A stretch of DNA of 64,000 nucleotides, taken from NCBI RefSeq assembly GCF_964204645.1, contig NC_134029.1:13940850-14004849 (forward strand). The letters run 5' to 3'. Of the stretch, positions 43,542-55,608 are shown in pieces. Both the position numbers and the translations under genes were made by a program. Position 1 is the first letter of the stretch; each line of letters begins with the position of its first letter. Origin of the DNA: Tubulanus polymorphus. Lineage: Eukaryota > Nemertea > Palaeonemertea > Tubulaniformes > Tubulanidae. Under the pieces are notes generated by a model. That model was not told the origin of the DNA and searched no databases. It saw only the letters and a list, made by a program, of their open reading frames with translations.

Positions 43542-46500
43542 ATGACTTTACATGTTTATAACACAAAATATAATAAGTTAACAAAATCAAAACCAATAGA
43601 TGAAAATAATGTATCATATTATAAAGAACCAGATATTGAAGCATCGAGTTATATTAAACTACCATTTAAAACTAATGCTGTAATAAATGTACAAAATGAA
43701 GATGATAAATGTTTTCTATGGGCTATAATAAGTTGTTTACACCCAGTTGAAGATTATAAACAACATAGTTTTAGATTAACTCATTATAAACCATTTCAAA
43801 ATAATTATAAGATAGATAAGTATCCTGTTAGAATTAAAAACGTCCCAAAGATAGAAAGAGATAATAATTTAAGAATAAATGTATTTGATTTAATCAAATT
43901 ACCAAATACAAAAGGTAATAATATAAAACATTATACATTAGAACCTTTATATCTATCAAAAGATTATGATTCAAACGATGTTATAGATATACTATATTTT
44001 GAGAATCATTATATGTGGATTAAACAAATCGATTTATTTTTTAAATCAGAAAGTGATCACCATAAAATATATCTTTGTAGAAAATGTTTACATAGATTCA
44101 GTAATGAAAGTACATTATTAAATCATAAACAATTATGTGAAAATCATGATTATTGTAAATTAGTTTTACCAAATGAAAAGGATAAAATATTAGAATTCAA
44201 AAAATATGATTACAAAAATAAATAAAGTTCCATTTGTAATATATGGAGATTTTGAATCATTAAATAAAGAACTAACCGATCAAGATAGAAAAGAAATATA
44301 TTATAAGAGAAAGAAATTAAATTCTAATGAAAATGATTATTCTGAAGAACCACCAAAAACAAATACTATTAAAAAGATTCATCAATCAGCTGCTGCTTTC
44401 GGGTTATATATAAAATCTGATTATCCAGAACTAATTGAAAGTGAATATTATGATTATAGAAATGAAAATGTTATCAATCATTTTTGTGACTTATTAATTG
44501 AATATGAAATAAGATTTAGTAAATTATTGAATACAAATATAGAAATTATAATGACAGAAGAAGATAAAGAAGTATTTGCGTTTGCAGATAAATGTTATTA
44601 TTGTGAAAAGATATTTAATTATAAAGATAAAAAAGTAAGAGACCATGATCATTTGAACGGAAAGTTTAGAGGCGCTGCACATGAGAATTGTAACTTACAA
44701 GCTAAGAAAATTAACTTTGTACCAGTTATATTTCATAATCTATCAGGATATGATGCACATTTATTCATCAAACAGTTATGCCATAAAATAGAAGAAATTA
44801 ATAATGAAATAGAAAGATTAAATTCAAATAGATCAAAAGATAAAATACCAACTTATAAATTTAGAATGTTAGCTAAAACATCTGAGAATTATATATCATT
44901 CCAATTTGGTTGCCTAAGATTTATAGATTCATATAGATTTTTAAATAGTTCATTAGATAACTTATCAAAATCATTAGTTGATGATGAATTAAAGATATTA
45001 AAACAACACTATCCAAATAATGATGATTTTCAATTAATGAGATTTAAAGGAGCAATTCCATATTCATTTTATAAATCACATAATGATTTCAATATAACTG
45101 AATTATTAAAAGAACAATTTTATGATGAATTAAAAAATGAATATGTTAAAGATGAAGTATATAATAGAACATTGAATATTTGGAATCATTTCAAAATAGA
45201 AAATCATGGGCAATTAGTAGATTTATATTTAAAATCAGATGTATTATTATTATCGGATATAGTCGAAAGGTTTAGAGATGTAAACCTAAAATATTTTAAT
45301 ATTGATCCTTGTCATTGTTATTCATCACCAGGTTTAACATGGGATTGTGGATTAAAATTTACAGATATAAAAATGGATTTGTTAACAAATATAGATCAAT
45401 TATTATTATTTGAAAAATCTATAAGAGGAGGAGTTTCAGGTGTATTGGGGGATAGATATTTCAATGTAAATGATAACCCTGGATATAAGTTATTATATAT
45501 AGATGCAAATAATTTGTATGGTTGGGCAATGATGGAACCACAACCTTATGGAGTATTTGAATTAACTGAAGTTTTACAGAATGAAAATAATGATAAATTT
45601 GATTGGAAGAAAAGAATTCTAGATATTGCAGATGATTCAGATACTGGTTACTACTTTGTTGTAGATTTAGAATATCCTGAAGATAAAAAATTAAAATCTA
45701 GAAATCTAGCATACTGTCCAGAACATAAAACTGTAACTCATGAAGAATTATCAAATTATCAAAAAAGAACTAAACCCGAAAATCATATTCATACAGAAAA
45801 GTTAATGGTAACTCAAGAAGATAAATATAATTATGTAGTACATTACAGAATGTTAAAGTTTTATCTAAAACAAGGAATGATTCTAAAAAAAATACATAGA
45901 TATATTTCATTTAGTCAATCTAAGTGGTTAGAAAAATATATAGATTTTAACACCAAACAGAGAACTGAAGCTAAAACTGATTTCGAAAAAGATTTCTTCA
46001 AGTTAATGAATAATGCATTCTATGGTAAGACTTGTGAAAATATTAGAAATAGAAATGATATTGAGTTAGTCAGTAATGGTAAAAGGATAAGGCATTTACA
46101 ATCATATCCTAAGTTCATTGGTAACAGAATATTTGATGAAAATTTAGCTGCAGTTAAAATGAGAACATCAATGAAATTTAATAAACCAATCTATGTTGGC
46201 GCTTCAGTTTTAGAATTATCAAAATTTCTAATGTATGAATTCTATTATAATGTATTACAACCACTTTTTGGAGAAAAGCTTATAAAAATATTATATTTTG
46301 ATACCGATTCTTACATATTAAAGATAAAAACTGATAACATAACTGATGATTTAAAAACATTAAAACATCATTTTGATTTCAGTAATTATCCTAAAAATCA
46401 TGAATTGTTTAGCAATGATAATAAAAAAGTTCCCGGTAAATTCAAAGATGAATTAGGCGGTGAAGAAATGATTGAATTCATTGGTATTCTAACCATATTC

Positions 46501-46852
46501 ATTGGTTAGATCTAAAATGTATTCATATAAAACTAAAGAACATGAAGCTAAAAAGTTAAAAGGAATAACCAAAAGTGTAGTAGAAAAGAATATTCATTTC
46601 AAAGATTACATCAATTGTATATTCAATGAAGAAGTTAGAAAACATAAAATGAGATGTTTAAGATCTGAAGATCATGAAATGTTTATTGAAGAAATTGAAA
46701 AGATAAGTCTAAACCCATTTGATGATAAAAGATATATTTTAGATGATGGAATTCATACAGTTGCTTATGGTTGTAATTTAGATGAATACTTAAAATTTAA
46801 AAGAGAAGAAACAAAAGAGAACGAGATAATGAAAAGAATTCTAACGTGTTAA
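43542..46852 (+). pseudogene. Polinton-like protein-primed DNA polymerase B (right copy)
   Basis: About 1100 codons, starting MTLHVYNTKYNK. In the ORF from 44206 the motifs are exonuclease I D15/E17, HNH/endonuclease VII-like patch C130-C133, D146-H149 and C162, exonuclease II at 181-186, exonuclease III Y341/D345, palm motif A D433 (YIDANNLYGW), motif B 599-607 (KLMNNAFYG) and motif C D699/D701 (YFDTDS). It is broken by a four-base TAAA duplication at about 44218-44225 and by an insertion of about 16 bases near 46485. Neither lesion is in the left copy. Confidence 0.9.
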
Positions 46853-46881
46853 TCAAATTTTAATAAAAATATGTATTATAA

Positions 46882-47241
46882 ATGGAGAGTAAACAAACAC
46901 ACAGTGAGAACAACAAATTATTTCTAGATAGAATTAAAGATATAACAAATGTAAAATCTGTAGATTACGAATTCAAAAAGTTAACAGAATTAACAATTCA
47001 TAAGAAATATCTAATTACAAATATTGATACAGTTACTAATAACTATGGAGATAAATTAGTTATACACTTAGAATATGAAGGATTAAAAGGAAATACGTAT
47101 AAATTCAGAACATATTTACCGGATAGATTTCATAGATTATCAAGTGAAGACTTAGAAGAATTATGTTCTGGAGATTTCTATTTCGTATACAAAGGTAAGA
47201 ATGAAAAAGACTTACAAATTATAAATCTCATAATTTACTAG
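46882..47241 (+). CDS. Small Polinton ORF (right copy), altered C-terminus
   Basis: 119 residues starting MESKQTHSENNK, 29 bases after the polymerase stop. It matches the left copies up to YKGKNEK. The last ten residues differ because a deletion joins it to what looks like the 3' part of the ATPase gene. It is charged, soluble and of unknown function. A conserved LPDRFHRLSSEDLEEL stretch may be useful for a profile search. Confidence 0.6.
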   Translation: MESKQTHSENNKLFLDRIKDITNVKSVDYEFKKLTELTIHKKYLITNIDTVTNNYGDKLVIHLEYEGLKGNTYKFRTYLPDRFHRLSSEDLEELCSGDFYFVYKGKNEKDLQIINLIIY

Positions 47242-47311
47242 TACAATTAGATAAAGAATATAAAAATTGTGTAGATTTAAAATTAGTTAATATAAGTTTA
47301 TGTAACTCATT

Positions 47312-47518
47312 TTACAATATATCGGATAAATTATTTCTAGTAATATTTCTATCATAAGTTTGATTAAATTCATATGTTGGACAAAATAATACTATATTAT
47401 CAAAATAGTTTTTATAAACAGTTTCTAATAAATTTAATATAAAATAAGTTTTTCCACAATTTGTTACACCAGAAATTAACATATCATGAGGCTCAAATAT
47501 AAATAATTCCTTATTCAT
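47312..47518 (-). pseudogene. Packaging ATPase (FtsK/HerA, A32-like), N-terminal fragment
   Basis: 68 residues from MNKELFIFEPHDM with a Walker A motif (GVTNCGKTYF, residues 17-26), as in the genome-packaging ATPases of Polintons and adintoviruses. The Walker B part is missing. Its ATG overlaps the integrase stop (ATGA), so the two genes were adjacent in one unit. Downstream sequence to about 47220 probably contains the end of this gene after an internal deletion. Confidence 0.75.
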
Positions 47519-48645
47519 TTATATATTTTAATTTTACTTGATAATATCCATTCATTGAATTTATCTGGCCATCCAACCCATTTTACTAAAGAATATTTTT
47601 TTCTTTTAACAGTTTTTGTTTTTTTAATACTTTTTCAATTTTATATTCTTGTTCTAGATTTTCAGTAGTTAAACTTAATTCTTCGTCGTAAAAGTAGCCA
47701 TCAACTTCTTCACCATCTAAATCTTCTAATTTATAGACATATGGTTTTGTTGTTATTACCTTTTTTATTTTATATATTTCCCTAGTAAAATTTCGATCGT
47801 ATCCTTTGTCAAATATCTTTTTATACTTAGAAATTCTAACATTTTGACCAACTTTAAATTTAGGTTCACCAAAATCATCTAAAGAAATGCTCCATATAAA
47901 TTATTCCAAACAATTTCAGCATTTTCAGGTTTTCTAGCATCAATAGGTTTCATTCCAATAGAAGAATGATAACAATTATTATATCCTTCTATCAATTTTG
48001 GTAAAACATCAATCCATTTAAAAGTATTATTTGCTGTAAAATATTTCCACATTCTTGTTCTTAATGTTCTATTAAATCGTTCAACAACTGCTGCTTTTTT
48101 ATCCGATTTTGTTGAAAAATATTTAATATAATGATTATCTAAGAGTTCATGAACAAGTGAATTATCAAACTCTATCCATCATCAAATTGTATTTTTTCTG
48201 GTTTTAGTTTATCATCCGAAAGAAATTTTCTTAAAACATTTGATGTTTGTACAGCATCTTTTCTATAAAGTGGGAAGCTCCATACATAACGACTAAAAAT
48301 ATCAATTATATTCAATAACCACCAATAATCATTATTATCTTTCTTAACATTTTTCATATCAATTAAATCTCCTTGCCACTGTTGATCTACATAACTTACC
48401 ATAGTTTTACGAGTTTTATATTTTCTAACAATTTTTTTATGTGTTGTGTATGTTGGTTGTTCTAACATAAATTCATTTATATCTTTATATTTAATTAAAT
48501 TTTGTGGGATTATCTTATCTAATTTATCTTGTTTTACTTGACGCCATACATTTTTGATAGAAGAATAAGCAACTGAACTCTCAGGGTTGTAATATAAATT
48601 TCTTAAATATTGTTCTTTAGTATTAGGAGTTTTTTTACCGCCCAT
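47515..48645 (-). pseudogene. Polinton integrase with C-terminal chromodomain, frameshifted
   Basis: Retrovirus-like integrase that inserts the element. It starts at MGGKKTPNTKEQ (48645). The catalytic core shows the first Asp in QWQGDLIDM, the second in KIQFDDG and the Glu in AAVVERFNRTLR. A frameshift right after FDDG, a stop near 47885 and another near 47600 break it. The C-terminus reads EYKIEKVLKKQ and then, shifted, VKWVGWPDKFNEW, a chromodomain-like sequence as found in many Polinton integrases. The stop at 47515-47517 overlaps the ATPase start. Confidence 0.82.
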
Positions 48646-48675
48646 TTATATATCGTTAATTTTAACTTTATATTT

Positions 48676-48921
48676 CTAATATTGAATACTATCTAATTGT
48701 GAATTTACAATATTTAATTGTGCGTCAGATATAATATAAATGTGCATTTTAAAATTTAAGCTTCCTTTTTTCTTTTTCATGAATAATTGTATTCCATCTT
48801 TAGTGTTCTGTAGTTTTTTTCCAGAACCATGTAATGAATTATCCTCTGTTGTTCTAAAATCTAACCATAACGCATATTTATTACCGGTATAATAATCAAT
48901 TTGGTATTCAATAAAATGTTC
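48676..48921 (-). pseudogene. C-terminal end of a Polinton protein, possibly virion-related
   Basis: An 81-residue open end without a start: YYTGNKYALWLDFRTTED, then a Lys-rich turn and HIYIISDAQLNIVNSQ. It lies just upstream of the integrase on the same strand. The ending resembles uncharacterised proteins of invertebrate Polinton loci that I associate with capsid-type genes, but I am not certain. The rest was lost at the junction with BEL/Pao DNA. Confidence 0.4.
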
Positions 48922-49012
48922 TTATTGTATGAATAGTCATTATTAAAAGTACCGACTGATTTATCCAAAGGTCTCGGTTTGAGTCAAGACGAATTAGCTC
49001 ACCCTCAGAGTC

Positions 49013-52000
49013 ATGTATCGGGAAACTCAAATATATTTGACGTTACATTACACAGACTTCTACTATAATTTTATTGACGGAAAGATTAGACGAGTATCTA
49101 ATGACGGTCCAGTTATTGTTGACTCCAAATTGGGCTACATTATTTGCGGCCCCTTAATCGACGACTCCACAGCAACTATTTTATCAGCAATTACTGAATC
49201 TAACGAAACTGACTTAAGCCAATTTTGGGCTTTGGAAACTATTGGAATTCAACCTCCATGTGACTACAATGTCAATTTTCTTGATAACTATTGCGAGAAT
49301 TCCATAACGTTTTCAGATGGTTTATACTACGCTAGACTCCCATGGAAGCATAACCATCCACCATTACCTAGTAATATTGAATTGGTGGCGTCTAGAACAC
49401 GTTCAACTATCAACAGACTGGCTTTATCACCAAATTTATTTCAGGCTTATGGTGACATTATCGACGAACAACTTGCACGTGATTTTATCGAGAAGATAGA
49501 ATTTCCATATTTTTCCGATATTGTTCACTACATTCCACATCACCCAGTCTACCGTGATTCAGCTACTACGCCCGTCCCCATAGTGTTTGATTGCAGTTTT
49601 TCTCAATCGCCCAGTATGCCTTCTCTCAACGACTGCTTAGAGTCTGGTCCAGCATTACAGAACGACATCGTAGACATTCTTATAAGATTTCGTCTTGGTC
49701 CCTACGCAGCCATTACCGATATTGAAAAGGCTTTTCTTAGTGTCGGGCTTCACGAGGATGATAGAGACATGACTAGATTTTTTTTGGTTGAGAGACCGTC
49801 ATGATCCAAAAAGTGATTTCGATATCTATCGTTTTAAACGGGTATTGTTTGGTGCCACATGCAGTCCCTTTATACTCAATAGCACATTGATACATCATAT
49901 ACGTAATTCAGATTCTCCAGTTGCTCAGAAAATATTACATGACATATATGTTGACAACATAGCCTCAAGTTTCTTTTCCGGAGATGAATTAGTTAAGTTT
50001 TACTCGGCTTCTCGTGAATTAATGACTAATGTCAATTTTAATCTCCGATGTTGGTTATCCAACTCGGACACAGTGATGCAACTAGCTAACAACGACGGCG
50101 TAAAGGAATCTTCCACAACAGCTAAGGTTTTCGGTATTCGTTGGAATGCTATCGAAGATACGCTCCTTTTTCGTGTAAAGGACGTTTTCAATTCTGAACC
50201 TACTACAAAGCGTTCTATATTACAGCAGATCGCAAAGGTTTTTGACCCTTTGGGCTTAGTAAGACCAGTAACTATACGGGCTAAGATACTTCTACAAAGG
50301 TTATGGTCTTGAAAGTTTGATTGGGATTCACATTTACCAGTTTCTATCGTAACTGAGTGGAAAGCAATTCAGCAAGATATCCATGATGCTATGTCTAATT
50401 TGTTTATACCGAGACAGTATTTTCCAGCGATTTCTTCTACTCTTGATGACTGTAACATTCATGTTTTTGGAGATGCCAGTCAGAAAGCCTACGGTTCCAC
50501 TGTTTATTTGGTCTCCAATACAAAGTCAGTGTTAGTTTTGTCTCAGTCAAGGGTTGCTCCAATATCCCCGTTGACTCTTCCGAGATTAGAACTGATGGCC
50601 GCTACGACATCAGCAAGGTAGGGCAATTTTGTCTCTGCGTCGTTTTCGAAAATGGGATATAATTGTGACGTACATTATTGGACAGACAGTCAAATTGTAC
50701 TAGGCTGGCTCAAATCACCCCCTACTAAAGCCGGTTCTACCTTTATTTCGAATCGAGTTGGACACATCAACAATTTAACCGCTGGTTCTCTCTGGCGATT
50801 CTGTCGCTCAGCAGATAATCCGTCGGATTTATTGACTAGAGGCTTGACTGCAAAGGAACTAAGAGACTCTGACTTATGGAAACAGGGCCCTTCTTGGCTA
50901 CTTTCCAGGACTGATTGGCCGACTGATATTTCTGTGAATTCAGTACTTTCTGAAGAGATAACAAACTATGAGTTAGGCAACAATGTTCACGACGACGACA
51001 TCAATCTAGACAAAGTTATCGGCATCGATCAATATCCCAGTTTAAGCAGATTGCTACGAGTGACTTCATACGTTAGACGATTTATCTATAATGCTCGAAA
51101 CCCAAAAAAAAAATGATCGGTCCATTAGAATTGTCGGAAACAGAGAATTCAAAATTACTTTGGATTAGACACTGTCAAAAGTCAGTATATTTGAGTGTGA
51201 TCAATGAGTTGAAAAATGGTAAACCTAATACAAAGAAATATCCGATCATTTCTCAATTACAATTGTTTCTAGACAATAATGGGTTGATTAGATGTCGAGG
51301 TCGGTTACAGAATTCACCATTGCCTCAATCGACAATTCATCCAATTCTGTTGCCAAAGTTTCACACAATTACGAGATTGGTTATATGGCAAACTCATTAT
51401 GAAACGCTCAACTTTGGAGTGGGTGCTACATTAACAAAACTTCGGGACACCTACTGGGTTCCGTGTGCGCGACAAATGATAAAGAATACTATAAGAAGAT
51501 GTGTAACATGTCGCATCGTAGCATCATTACCGTACCGTTTGCCTGACCCACCACCCCTCCCATCATGCCGCGTAATTGATGTGCCAGCATTTTATCACAC
51601 GGGAGTTGATTTCTTCGGGCCTATGTATGCCAAAAGTAATTCTGATCTTCAAAAATATTATGGGTGCCTATTCACCTGTGCCGTAACTCGTGCTGTACAT
51701 TTGGAACTCGTCAGTTCATTGTCTACTGTCATTGTTGTTCATTGTCATTGCCTGATTTTATGTTAACCTTTCGTAGATTCGTTGCACGATGGTCATTACC
51801 GAAGATTTTATTGTCTGACAATGCATCAACTTTCGAATGTTACTTCGATCACCAGATTTAAGGCACGAGTTAAGGACACAGGGCATAAAATGGCGCTTTA
51901 TAGTTAAACGAGCCCCCTGGCATGGTGGATTTTGGGAGAGGATGGTGGGGTTAACTAAAACTGCAATTAAAAAGGTTTTAGGTCGTTCACTTTGTTCTTT

Positions 52001-52616
52001 CGATGAATTGCGTACTTTGTTAACTGAGATAGAGGCCTGTTTAAACGATCGGCCGTTAACTTATGTATCCGGTGATATCAACGATGAAAATCCGCTAACA
52101 CCTTCTCATCTACTCATCGGCAGGAAATTGTGTGTATTACCACATCTAGAATTCGATCTAGATGACTACCAGCCGAATATTACTGATATCGTCGAAAGAA
52201 AACGCTACTTAGAATCCGTGTTACGCTCGTTTTGGATACGTTGGAAACACGAATATTTAGTGTCGTTGCGAGAATCACATAAGAAATCCGGGAGTTCTAA
52301 TTACATAGTTCCAGGAGCGATTGTTCAAATTCGAGAGGACGGAACATCTCGTTTAAAATGGAATCTCGCTATCGTAATATCCGTTCATCCGGGAGCGCGA
52401 TCCGCAACGCTTAAAACCGCCAACGGTGTTACCTCGCGGCCGGTATCCAAGTTATATCCTTTGGAGGTATTCGCAGCGGATGTTCGAAATTGCGTCAAAT
52501 CCGAGGAAAGGCGTGGCGGCGTTGAGATTAAGGAACGACCTGCGAAACGTTCCGCAGCGGTGGCTGCAGAACGTCGTATCAGTGATATCTTGGGCCGGGA
52601 GGACTCTGAAATCTAA
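49013..52616 (+). pseudogene. pol: BEL/Pao pol (RT, RNase H, integrase, DUF5641-like)
   Basis: Read in pieces. Linker and RT N-terminus (SKLGYIICGPL, ITDIEKAFLSVGL) to 49804, then RT core with LFGATCSPF and YVDN at the active site (49788-50312). After a TGA, RNase H (FGDASQKAYG, LPRLELMAA, WTDSQIVLGWL). After another frame change, integrase (zinc finger CVTCR, GVDFFGPMY, LSDNASTFE, and WHGGFWERMVG with the catalytic Glu). The C-terminal domain after the integrase (WNLAIVISVHPG, PVSKLYPLE) matches the family's usual end. The lesions are near 49800, 50310, 50620, 51115 and 51770. Confidence 0.9.
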
Positions 52617-52702
52617 AACTGATTGTAAATATACTTGTTTTGTTAAACTCAAACTATACTTGTTTTGTTAAACTCAAACTATATATTCTGTGATTAATCA
52701 AG

Positions 52703-52966
52703 TGTGGCCGGAGGATGTCGTGACCGAATACAGTACTGTTGTATTATGTCCATGTTGTATTGTCAATATCTTTTGAATGCAAGTTGTCACGTGTCGCGTC
52801 AGCCATATATAATCTTCACTGTACTAGTTTCATGGTTACATGAACATATCATATCATGTGAATTCTGAGATTTTGAAGAGTAATAAACGGAATGCCATAT
52901 AGTTCGAACGTGTGCTTGTTGAGTTGCCTTTTCGTCAGGAACTGAGGAAATACAAGTCCGTCAACA
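52703..52966 (+). repeat. Candidate 3' LTR of the BEL/Pao element
   Basis: Starts TGTGGCCGGAGGATG and ends GTCCGTCAACA, 264 bp, with TATATAA at 52806-52812 and AATAAA at 52882-52887. It lacks a partner LTR for comparison, and no clear polypurine tract precedes it. A short duplicated segment (cttgttttgttaaactcaaa) lies just before it at 52634-52680. Confidence 0.6.
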
Positions 52967-53295
52967 CACCCAGAATGTCTAAATGGTCAAAATTGGTCAA
53001 AACACCAAAACTACCCACAGAGCTGATGACTGATGAAGATATTTGAGTTATAAAACAGGTAAATTTGTTCTACATTTATATCCTGTCTTTATTCTATCTC
53101 TTCCATTGTAACATTATCATTCACATTAAAGTGGACTTTTCCGGCAAATTTTCACGTTGTGGCAGTCTAGTGATACCATCAGGTTTGAATACCTACTGAG
53201 AGGATGGGATTTCCTGACCTAGGTTAAGTTAGACATAACAAAATAATAATCAAATGTTAGAATTATTAGAATCATTAGCAATTGACAAAAAATAA
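52967..53295. other. 3' flank of INO80E
   Basis: Non-coding. A minus-strand AATAAA at about 53089-53094 is a possible polyadenylation signal for INO80E, some 200 bases after its stop. Confidence 0.4.
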
Positions 53296-53994
53296 TTATT
53301 TTGTTGAAGCTATTAGAAGTTGTTCAGTACCATTAGAAGCCAAAGCATCCGAGCTGACTTCATCAATATCAAAATTTGAATTATCATTATTAAAAATATC
53401 AGAAGGCATTGTGGCTGGTGCACGTTCAATCATAAAACTAGACTGTTTGGCATCTAAGTGGCGTTCTATTTCTTCTTTCGTAAGGGGTCCCAAAATTCCA
53501 GGAGCATTACCAGCTGGTTCCGCCGTCTTCTTTTCAATAATCTTGACAGGCTTCTTTGTTTCCTTTTTAATCCGTTTACGCGGTGGAGGTCCTGGTATGT
53601 TTCCAGATCCGATGTTAAGACCACAATTCAGCTGTTGACCTTGTTCACTCACTGGACCATAGTTCAGATTTTCCAGTAAATTTAGATCACTCGAATTTGG
53701 AAATTGAGGAAAAGCATTCTCTTTTTGCTTTTTCGGAAAAAGTCTGTTAGTTCGAGTTTCTCCATCTGAGTCACTAGAATCAGTTGCATCAGAGTCACTT
53801 GACGATTCATCGATCTTTTCATACTGAAGCAAACGGTCAAGTAAAAAACTTCGGTCCCTTGCGACGCATAATAATTTACGCTGAACTTTTCGTAGTTCCT
53901 CTGCAAAACATTCCTGCTCATGAATAAGGAACTTTAATTTTCGCTTCAAGTTTTTATATTTCTGTTTATAATTCACGGAATCATTTGAGTTCAT
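53296..53994 (-). CDS. INO80E: INO80 complex subunit E
   Basis: Small subunit of the INO80 chromatin-remodelling complex. 232 residues. I choose the Met at 53994 ([19 protein letters not shown]) because it has a good Kozak context (CCACCATGA) and an intron acceptor lies just upstream. The conserved N-terminal coiled coil (about residues 9-60: [31 protein letters not shown]) is followed by a Ser/Asp run ([14 protein letters not shown]) that is highly characteristic of this protein. The rest is low-complexity with a basic patch ([12 protein letters not shown]). The whole coding region is in one exon, unlike the vertebrate gene. Confidence 0.92.
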   Translation of the reverse strand: MNSNDSVNYKQKYKNLKRKLKFLIHEQECFAEELRKVQRKLLCVARDRSFLLDRLLQYEKIDESSSDSDATDSSDSDGETRTNRLFPKKQKENAFPQFPNSSDLNLLENLNYGPVSEQGQQLNCGLNIGSGNIPGPPPRKRIKKETKKPVKIIEKKTAEPAGNAPGILGPLTKEEIERHLDAKQSSFMIERAPATMPSDIFNNDNSNFDIDEVSSDALASNGTEQLLIASTK

Positions 53995-54006
53995 GGTGGC
54001 TGGAAT

Positions 54007-54009
54007 CCT
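54007..54009 (-). other. Probable 3' splice site in the INO80E 5' UTR
   Basis: Minus-strand CAATACTATTTTTAG followed by GATTCCAGCCACCATG. This suggests that a 5' UTR exon exists upstream and that the single coding exon is genuine and not a retrocopy. Confidence 0.5.
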
Positions 54010-54232
54010 AAAAATAGTATTGAACATTAGACAACAAGATACATTAGATTCTTCCTTAAAAAGGAACGTTTAAAAGGAACTTGGCTGGATTAAACTTTAC
54101 TTAACCCCTCTGAAATTCCCCCAGGAATACTTATCAATGTCAAGAAAAGACAAAAAATTGGAAGTTTTCATTGGTCATTTGTTTTAATATGTCTTATAAC
54201 ATTGGAGTTTACACGCTTTATCGCAACATGAC

Positions 54233-54348
54233 ATGCATACATTGAAATATAGAGGAAATTATGTCTTTGAAAATATTAATTTCTATACTGCTCCTGCCTC
54301 GGAATTCGCCTACCTCGGCAAAGATTTTATGGTCCCACGCGATCCCAG
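54233..54348 (+). CDS. Candidate first coding exon of a gene divergent from INO80E
   Basis: An ATG at 54233 opens a frame of 38 codons plus two bases (MHTLKYRGNYVFENINF, then SEFAYLGKDFMVPRDP), ending at a strong donor CAG|GTAAGTGAG (54349). Composition looks like a conserved globular protein, but I do not recognise it and did not find the next exon. It starts about 240 bp from the INO80E start, head-to-head, which would make the interval a shared promoter. Confidence 0.35.
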
Positions 54349-54357
54349 GTAAGTGAG

Positions 54358-55381
54358 TTTTACTGCATATGTCATCACAAATTCTTAATCTTATATTGGT
54401 GCAACGCTCATATTCTTTTCATTTATCGCGCTCCATAACCCCTTTATTCTAGGGAACTAATATTGCGAGTATAATGAGATTGTATCTTGAGTGAAAATTC
54501 CATTTTCATGATCTAGTACATTGTTGATTAAAATAAAGATGGCAATTGTTAAATTTTCATATAAACGGTCTCATATCTTTATTTGATTGGATATTGATGA
54601 TGATCTGATGATCACTTCCAGGTACCCTAAAGGACATTGCAACCGAGGACCAATCTAGAATGAAAAGGTTGTTGGTAAATCCTTGCATAGATCGTCGATT
54701 CAAAATCGCAGCTTTTTGAATTGTAGTGACCATATTAACCCTTTCGCTGTGCATAACATTGTGGAAAAATCATATGAGTGACACCTACTGTAAGTAGGCC
54801 TATGACGTTTGTGAAATGTCATTCACCTATCGACTATTAGCATGAATACACACAGAACAGACAGTGAATACATGCATGTAAGACTATCTAGAGCTATTTT
54901 ATTTCACTTCTCAACTACTGATGGCGCCTGTGGCTGGTGGCTAAGCTTCGATTTAAAAAAAAAAAATTCTGTAAATTAAACAACCGATCACACAACTATA
55001 TCCGTACTTCGATTTCCAATTTCAAAATCAAACCCCGTTTCGCTCCCGTCAGGTGTGGTGGGTCTGTAAGGGACACTCAATCAAAAAATCTAACGAAATT
55101 TACAAACCAAATAAACAACAGGGACAATACCTATTCTAAGATCGAAAAGCACATTGTCAAACAAAAACAAAGTTTGATAAAATTGCTTGTAAAAACTATA
55201 ATAATGAATAGTCTTTGCCGTATTAGTTATGATATTATTTTAATAATCATGTCATGACAATCTGTATAAATTATGGTTTGAATGGAATGGGCATTTCAAC
55301 TAAAACGATAGAAAATTTACCAAACCACCCTGGCCCTTCACCCACTCAACCCTGTCCCATGGGCTATGTGAAGACTTTTGG
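54358..55381. other. Intergenic or intronic DNA, nothing recognised
   Basis: Short frames at 54557-54754 (minus) and 54937-55257 (plus) lack support. Confidence 0.4.
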
Positions 55382-55608
55382 ACGAAAACTGCACTCATAT
55401 ATTCATGTAAGAATATCATAATCTTCAATAAAAACGTAAATGATCACAGTTTAGAACAATTAGAAAATTATTGACTTTTTTTTATAGAAAATACGATACG
55501 AAAACTGCACTCATATATTCATGTAAGAATATCATAATCTTCAATAAAAACGTAAATGATCACAGTTTAGAACAATTAGAAAATTATTGACTTTTTTTAT
55601 AGAAAACA
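55382..55608. repeat. Tandem duplication, 116-bp unit
   Basis: 55382-55497 is repeated at 55498-55608 almost exactly (acgaaaactgcactcatata, then gatcacagtttagaacaatt). Confidence 0.9.

Larger units (their letters stand above)
42176..48940 (+). mobile_element. Right Polinton/Maverick-like element, truncated
   Basis: Mirror-image copy of the left element. The palindromic end (42176-42585), zinc-finger gene, polymerase and small ORF lie on plus, then ATPase, integrase and a possible virion-protein end on minus. The integrase plus protein-primed polymerase plus packaging ATPase set defines Polinton/Maverick elements (adintoviruses share it). The left end is the palindrome. The right end is lost where BEL/Pao sequence begins near 48950. 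Capsid and protease genes are missing or reduced to a fragment, and most genes are frameshifted. Confidence 0.85.
48950..52966 (+). mobile_element. BEL/Pao LTR retrotransposon, 5'-truncated
   Basis: Contains the 3' end of the protease-RT linker, RT, RNase H, integrase and C-terminal domain on the plus strand, followed by a candidate 3' LTR. gag, most of the protease and the 5' LTR are missing. The left edge abuts Polinton sequence. At least three frame changes and two stops show it is dead. Confidence 0.85.

Noticed and set aside
54557-54754. 65-residue minus-strand ORF upstream of INO80E
   Set aside because: It has no recognisable domain and no supporting splice sites in frame. I could not distinguish it from chance.
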